Shown: positions 8,685 to 12,962 of the stretch, one piece after another
Position numbering within the stretch: position 1 is the stretch's first letter
Layout of the letters: every line of letters begins with the position of its first letter
Assembly: GCA_017620795.1 (NCBI GenBank)
Contig: JAGAUM010000131.1
Coordinates: 1 to 12,962, forward strand
Direction of reading: 5' to 3'
DNA: 12,962 nucleotides
From: Clostridia bacterium
GTDB taxonomy: Bacteria; Bacillota; Clostridia; RGIG8785
Made by a program: the position numbers and the translations under genes
Notes under the pieces: generated by a model
Told to the model about the DNA's origin: nothing
Databases searched by the model: none
What the model saw: only the letters and a program-made list of their open reading frames with translations

Positions 8685-11600
8685 TCAGATACCGGTGACG
8701 TTGGTGGCTTTTTCGCCGACCTTGACGCCGTTTGCGGCGGAGTTGAAGGTGTTGCCTTCTAACTTGACCTTATCCGACTTGTCAATGTCTACTGCAGGAT
8801 ATGCCACAGGGTTTTCGGGGTTATGAGCGTTGAAGATGTTATTCTTCAAGGTCATGTTGGTTGCGCAGTTGATAATGACGTCGTTGTAGTAGGTGTTATT
8901 GAAGGTGTTGCCTTCAAAGACGATGTTCTTGTGGTTCTGACCTTCATAGCCCATCAGTGCCAGAGCGGCGCCATCTTTCATGGAGTATGCACAACCATTG
9001 AAGGTGCAGCCTTTGATGGTGGTGTTATGAACGTATCCGCTTTCGCCCCAGTCTACTTCGGGATCCATCAGAATTGCATAGCGCATGGAGCCTGTAAAGG
9101 TACAGTTTTCAATCAGTGCGTTATTGGCGTGGAGCATGATGGACCGGGGCATGTTATACTCGAACTTGGAGTTCTTGATCACCAGACCGTCTGCAGCCAT
9201 GGTCGCATCCTCAAACAGGTCTCGGGCACTGACAGAAACCTTCTTATCCAGCTTCATCTTGTAGTAGTGGTTGTGGTTTACGGTGGTACCGGTAACACTT
9301 CTGAAGGACAGGTCAACAGGCGAGGTGTAACCGCTTAACTTCTCGAAGGAAACAATCTTGGCAGAGCCCTTATCCAAGTAACCGGTCTTGGTGTTCTCGT
9401 CCGTTTCGGTGGCGAAGCGAACCTCGTCCCCTGCCTTGAAGATATCGTAGTTATAACGCATACCAATGATAACGGTGGTATCGTCTACCTGCTCGGCAAC
9501 GCGGCCGTAGACCGAGTGGATGTTGATGCCGTCATCATTGTTGCGGACAACACTGATGTTGTTCATCTGCATACCCTGACGGACGTTACGGATGAAGATG
9601 CCCGTACCCGTAATGGAGAAGAGTCTGGAGTGCTGTGCACCGTCGGGAGTGGGGCCGGGAATGAAGTGGACGTTATCTAAGATGGTACCACCCTCCGAGT
9701 CGCCCTCGTTGATGCCCAAAAGACCGGTGTAGATGTTACAATCGTTCAGCTTGATGCCGTAAGATGCAGTGATGTTGAAGTTGGTACCCGACTTGGCACG
9801 CTCGCCAACCAGATAGCCAGGCTTTAACTTGGGAGCAACATCGCTACGGCTGAAGTACATACGATACTTGTACTGACCAATCTTCTCGTAAGAAGCGATA
9901 TGGCCACGGTCGTTGAGGTTCTTTACAGGAATCGCCTGATCGTCAAAGAACCGTGCGTTGATGGTATCGGTATAGAAATTGGCAGTATCCAGGAAATGAT
10001 GGGGATATGCAGGGTCTAACTCGATATCTGCATAGCGGTTGTCATCTGCCAGAGCAATGACCTTGCCTTGGTAGAAGCCACACTCCTCAAAATCGGTATT
10101 AAGACCGACGAAAGAGACGTTTTCACAGTTGGAAATGTCGATACCAACGCCAGTGGGATTCTCGAAAATCAAAGTGGTGTTCTGACCCTTGACGGTGAAG
10201 TCCTTCATGCCCGTCATCTTAATGTGCTTACCGCCCTTGAAGGGAACCAGATAAGCGCCTGCAGGCAGTAAGACTTCCTTTGCACCGCTTGCATAGGCGT
10301 CGTTAATCATCTTGTCGATGTCCACTTCGGTATAGAAAGGCGCATCGTAGGTTTTAGAGTAGGTGCCTTCTGCATCCTTGGTTTCGGTTGCAGTTAAGAA
10401 GCGGTTTAAGATGACTGCCGCTTCGGCACGGGAAATGGTATTCTTCGGTGCGAAGGTGCCATCGGGGTTGCCTAAAATCAAGCCCAGAGAAACGGCCTGT
10501 GCAATAGAGGGGCGAACCCATTCAGCACACTGTGCAGCGTCGGTGAACTTGGACAAATCACCCTCACCTAGGGCACGGAACTTCTTGTTCTGCATGGTAT
10601 CCACCATGATGCCCGTTGCTTCTTCACGGAGCAGGGGTTGGTCGGGCAGGAAGTTGCCGTCGACTACCAGCTCGTCTGCAATCAGGTCAAAGGCGAATGC
10701 CGCATTGATGGTGTTGGTAAACCAAGAACCCAAGGGTACGTCGGGGAAATAATCCTTATGGGGAACGTTTTGAATCTTGGCAGCTTTCTGAACCATGGTC
10801 AAGAACTCTGCACGGGTAACGCGCGCTTCGGGGTCGAAGATGCCTTCGGACTTGCCCACAACGATACCTTTGTGGAAAAGGTTTTCAACCGCTTCTCTTG
10901 CCCAGTGGTCGGTCAGGTCGGTAAACAGAGCCTTTTCAACTACTTCGCCCATGCCATCAATATAGCAAACGGTGGGTTCCCAAACCAGCATGTCGGCAGT
11001 CTGAGAAGCGTTGCAGTTGGCACGGAAATAAATCTTGTCGCCCTTCTTAACAGGGAATACCAGGTTGGGAATCTTCACCTGCTTACCGGGTTTGATTTCA
11101 ACCATTGCCATGTCGGGGTAAATGTTCTGGTCGTTCTTTAAGATGCAGAACTTATTACCGTCCCTGCTATTTGCACGGGTTTCAGCAACATTCTCCAGCA
11201 GTACAATGGTACCGTCCTTCGGGCAGGTATAGGTATAACAAGCGTCGTTTGCCTCACCTGCGCTTAAGGCACGGCGGTAGGGTGCAGCACCCGATCTCCA
11301 GTTCATGTAAGTGTCAACATACCAACCGCTTTGGATGTACTCCATGTCGGTGTAATCATTAAGACCGATGGGGGTAACCTGGAACTTCCAATCGGTGCCC
11401 TCGGTGCCTTCAAAAGCAGAAACAGGAGTGGTACCCTCGCTTAAAATGGCGCCCTCGGGAATCGTGGTGGAAACCCCTGAAGCAGGAACTACATTGGAAG
11501 CGTCCATCAAATAAGAGATGGTCTTTTCCCAATGGATGCCGTCTGCGCTCTGGTTTTCAATGCAGTTGACACGGAAACGGATTACATCGCCTTTCTTTAC

Positions 11601-12674
11601 TTTAAAGACGATGTCGGGCAGTTCCACAACCTGACCGGGCAGTACTTGCGCCCAGCCAAGAGACGGGTAAACCTGTTGATTGTTCTTTAAAATCTTCAAC
11701 TGGACACCGTCACCCAGCGTGGAGCTGGTCTTGTCCGCCTTGGTTGCGTGAATCAGCACGGTACCGTCAATGGGGGCAGTAAAGGAAACAACGGGGTCTG
11801 CAATCATGCCTGCGTGCATGCTCAAAGGATGCTGAACAGTACCCTGTGCCCAGTTCTGATACTCGCCCGAGTACCAGCCGTTTTGGATGAACTCCAACGG
11901 CTCATAATTATCGGTGTTGACAACGGCATGCTCAAAGCCCCAGGGCGTTTCGCCCGGATTCTTGGCAAAACCGTCTGCAACGGTGTAGGTAGTGGCAATG
12001 GTCATGTCCTCGGGTTGCTCGAAAGTAACATCCTCCACAGGCTGTGCCATGGCTTCTTTGCCCAAGTAGGAAATCTTCTTCTCCCAACGGATGCCATCTG
12101 CGGTCTGGTTTCCAATGCAGTTGACACGGAAGCGAATGACGTCGCCCTTTTTCACGTCAAAGACCAAATTGGGCAGTTCGACAGTCGCACCAGGCTCAAC
12201 AACAACCCAGTCTTCTGCAGGATAAACCTGCTCGCTGTTTCTCAAAATCTTCAACTGGACACCGTCGCCCAACATAGAGCTGGTCTTGTCTGCCTTGGAG
12301 GCATGAATCATAATCGTACCGTCAATGGGAGCGGTAAAGGCAACAACAGGGTCAGCAGCCATACCTGCGTGCATGCTCAAATAGTGTTGAACAGCACCCT
12401 GTGCCCAGTTCTGGTAGGATTCATAATACCAACCGCTGTCGATAAACTCCAACGGCTCGTAATTGTCCTTTTCAACGGTGGCATGCTCAAAGGACCAAGG
12501 AGTGGAACCCGCCTTCTTGTAAAAGCCGTCTTCCACGCTGTAAGTCACCTGAACATTCGTGCCAGAAGGTTGTTCTTCAGTAACAAAGGATGCGGCACTG
12601 TACGATTCTTGCGCCCATACAGCAGGCACAGGAAGCATGCACAATACCAGCAAGAAACACAATAATTTTTTCAT
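8685..12674 (-). CDS. Large secreted SLH-domain protein with right-handed beta-helix (protein B)
   Basis: This 1329-residue paralogue of protein A has a signal peptide likely cut after Ala21 (AVWA), then three beta modules (about 43-204, 228-389 and 412-573). The first two are near-copies sharing EPLEFI, WAQG, LSMHAGM, FTAPIDGT, LGDGVQLKIL and KKGDVIRFRVNCI. Three SLH repeats follow (about 583-762) with TRAE, a weak LREE, and SRAE. The beta-helix (about 785-1329) opens with VDIDKMINDAYASGAKEVLLPAGAYLV and carries NDDGINIHSVYGRV (DD 1047-1048), DPEVDWGESGYV and repeated NCTF/GNTF coils. No sortase motif or lipobox is seen; anchoring should be through the SLH repeats. The ATG is set by AAAGGAG nine bases upstream. 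A consensus promoter and a bias to C-ending codons and AAG suggest high expression. Family knowledge says surface anchoring; a role in host or dietary glycan use is inference. Confidence 0.95.
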   Translation of the reverse strand: MKKLLCFLLVLCMLPVPAVWAQESYSAASFVTEEQPSGTNVQVTYSVEDGFYKKAGSTPWSFEHATVEKDNYEPLEFIDSGWYYESYQNWAQGAVQHYLSMHAGMAADPVVAFTAPIDGTIMIHASKADKTSSMLGDGVQLKILRNSEQVYPAEDWVVVEPGATVELPNLVFDVKKGDVIRFRVNCIGNQTADGIRWEKKISYLGKEAMAQPVEDVTFEQPEDMTIATTYTVADGFAKNPGETPWGFEHAVVNTDNYEPLEFIQNGWYSGEYQNWAQGTVQHPLSMHAGMIADPVVSFTAPIDGTVLIHATKADKTSSTLGDGVQLKILKNNQQVYPSLGWAQVLPGQVVELPDIVFKVKKGDVIRFRVNCIENQSADGIHWEKTISYLMDASNVVPASGVSTTIPEGAILSEGTTPVSAFEGTEGTDWKFQVTPIGLNDYTDMEYIQSGWYVDTYMNWRSGAAPYRRALSAGEANDACYTYTCPKDGTIVLLENVAETRANSRDGNKFCILKNDQNIYPDMAMVEIKPGKQVKIPNLVFPVKKGDKIYFRANCNASQTADMLVWEPTVCYIDGMGEVVEKALFTDLTDHWAREAVENLFHKGIVVGKSEGIFDPEARVTRAEFLTMVQKAAKIQNVPHKDYFPDVPLGSWFTNTINAAFAFDLIADELVVDGNFLPDQPLLREEATGIMVDTMQNKKFRALGEGDLSKFTDAAQCAEWVRPSIAQAVSLGLILGNPDGTFAPKNTISRAEAAVILNRFLTATETKDAEGTYSKTYDAPFYTEVDIDKMINDAYASGAKEVLLPAGAYLVPFKGGKHIKMTGMKDFTVKGQNTTLIFENPTGVGIDISNCENVSFVGLNTDFEECGFYQGKVIALADDNRYADIELDPAYPHHFLDTANFYTDTINARFFDDQAIPVKNLNDRGHIASYEKIGQYKYRMYFSRSDVAPKLKPGYLVGERAKSGTNFNITASYGIKLNDCNIYTGLLGINEGDSEGGTILDNVHFIPGPTPDGAQHSRLFSITGTGIFIRNVRQGMQMNNISVVRNNDDGINIHSVYGRVAEQVDDTTVIIGMRYNYDIFKAGDEVRFATETDENTKTGYLDKGSAKIVSFEKLSGYTSPVDLSFRSVTGTTVNHNHYYKMKLDKKVSVSARDLFEDATMAADGLVIKNSKFEYNMPRSIMLHANNALIENCTFTGSMRYAILMDPEVDWGESGYVHNTTIKGCTFNGCAYSMKDGAALALMGYEGQNHKNIVFEGNTFNNTYYNDVIINCATNMTLKNNIFNAHNPENPVAYPAVDIDKSDKVKLEGNTFNSAANGVKVGEKATNVTGI
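11508..12548 (-). repeat. Tandem duplication, 555-base period, encoding beta modules 1 and 2 of protein B
   Basis: Modules 1 (12063-12548) and 2 (11508-11993) are offset by exactly 555 bases. For example, AATCTTCAACTGGACACCGT occurs at 11691 and again at 12246 on the plus strand, followed by further close similarity. Protein identity is high by eye, whereas module 3 (about 10956-11441) and the two modules of protein A are far more diverged. This indicates a recent in-frame duplication within protein B. Confidence 0.9.
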
Positions 12675-12697
12675 TTCAAACCTCTCCTTTCCCCTTT

Positions 12698-12727
12698 ATT
12701 ATAATAAATTGGCGGGAGAAGTGTCAA
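12698..12727 (-). promoter_or_regulatory. Strong consensus promoter of protein B
   Basis: On the minus strand, perfect TTGACA (12722-12727) and perfect TATAAT (12698-12703) boxes are 18 bases apart. The transcript would begin about 17 bases before the ATG, almost directly at the AAAGGAGAGG ribosome site, leaving no room for a riboswitch or attenuator. Confidence 0.85.
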
Positions 12728-12741
12728 TGACCAATTTTAGA

Positions 12742-12777
12742 TAGAGCAAGAACTGCCATTTTTAGAGCAAGAATTGC
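12742..12777 (-). repeat. 15-base direct repeat upstream of the protein B promoter, operator-like
   Basis: TAGAGCAAGAACTGC (12742-12756) and TAGAGCAAGAATTGC (12763-12777) differ at one base and are 21 bases apart, two turns of the helix. On the minus strand they read GCAGTTCTTGCTCTA and GCAATTCTTGCTCTA. The nearer copy ends 14 bases before the -35 box. The layout and the CAGTTCT core resemble direct-repeat sites of LytTR-type response regulators such as VirR, but the match is partial. Confidence 0.6.
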
Positions 12778-12781
12778 AATA

Positions 12782-12815
12782 AAAAAAGAACCTGCCCGAA
12801 AGCAGGTTCTTTTTT
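12782..12815 (-). terminator. Terminator of the third paralogue
   Basis: A 14-base-pair stem (12782-12795 with 12802-12815) with core GAACCTGC, a six-base loop and A/T flanks ends in a T-run on the minus strand. It begins seven bases after the stop codon of the gene entering from the right, so protein B must be transcribed from its own promoter. The T-run on the plus strand is shorter. Confidence 0.9.
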
Positions 12816-12822
12816 CTGTTGT

Positions 12823-12962
12823 TTAGAGTCCGCTGACTCCCGTTACCGTGTCAGTAGTCTTTACCTCACGGACGAAGGTGTTACCCTCAAACTTTACTCC
12901 GTTAGACTGGTCCAGCTTCACCGACGGAGTCTTTTCGTAATCCTCGTTAGCGACACCGAAGG
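12823..12962 (-). CDS. C-terminal end of a third beta-helix paralogue (runs off right edge)
   Basis: The last 45 codons and a TAA stop (12823-12825) of a gene entering from the right are visible. The peptide contains TPSVKLDQSNGVKFEGNTF and ends TVTGVSGL. It aligns with the ends of protein B (VDIDKSDKVKLEGNTF ... NVTGI) and protein A (ITVFNSTDVRGVGNRF ... NVIGL). The final beta-helix coil and the closing V-x-G-(I/L) tail are shared by all three. It looks closer to B than to A. The fragment is too short for the ORF length to prove coding by itself; homology, frame and the terminator behind it carry the call. Whether it has SLH repeats cannot be seen. Confidence 0.85.
   Translation of the reverse strand, partial: FGVANEDYEKTPSVKLDQSNGVKFEGNTFVREVKTTDTVTGVSGL

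Noticed and set aside
11748..12665. A 305-residue open frame on the plus strand opposite the start of protein B.
   Set aside because: It mirrors the repeated modules of B in the opposite frame, repeats the same phrase (NSTLCPVL) because of the duplication, and has no family resemblance; biased codons in B keep this frame open.
12675..12822. Small RNA or riboswitch in the 148-base gap before protein B.
   Set aside because: The gap is explained by the terminator of the third paralogue, a 21-base-period repeat and a promoter whose start leaves a leader of only about 17 bases.
1..12962. Insertion sequences, prophage, CRISPR arrays or tRNA/rRNA genes.
   Set aside because: No transposase or integrase reading frame, no short regularly spaced repeats and no tRNA-like cloverleaf were seen; the gaps between genes are too small to hold them.

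Overview
The window looks like a chromosomal segment from a Gram-positive Firmicute, most likely an uncultured gut-type member of the Clostridia. The evidence is a uvrB-uvrA operon divergent from nrdR, strong AGGAGG ribosome sites, sigma-A type promoters, hairpin-plus-U-tract terminators and S-layer-homology (SLH) surface proteins. Base composition is middling and I see no mobile element, RNA gene or CRISPR array. No gene-free stretch exceeds 300 bases; the longest are 148 bases (12675-12822) and about 140 bases (2986-3126).

Left part (1-5177) is a DNA-maintenance block. On the minus strand uvrB (1033-2985) overlaps the start of uvrA (1046 down past the left edge) by 14 bases. A short divergent promoter region (2986-3126) separates them from a plus-strand operon: nrdR, a galactose-mutarotase-fold protein of unknown substrate, and ung, with junctions that touch or overlap. 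The operon ends in a perfect hairpin that also terminates the convergent gene to its right.

Right part (5178-12962) is a tandem array, all on the minus strand, of at least three paralogous secreted proteins: a 1135-aa copy (here protein A), a 1329-aa copy (protein B) and the last 45 codons of a third that runs off the right edge. A and B share one layout: signal peptide, two (A) or three (B) copies of a ~160-residue all-beta module, three SLH repeats in the middle of the chain, and a ~550-residue right-handed parallel beta-helix with an inserted beta domain. Each is its own transcription unit with a terminator behind it. B has a full-consensus promoter with a 21-base-period direct repeat just upstream; A's promoter is built out of the preceding terminator.

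The most interesting material is this array. The beta-helix half resembles family GH110 alpha-1,3-galactosidases and keeps an Asp-Asp pair, but a third acidic residue seems replaced, so the proteins may be altered glycosidases or cell-surface glycan binders. Domain and family calls come from reading the sequence and from memory of the families; no search was run.
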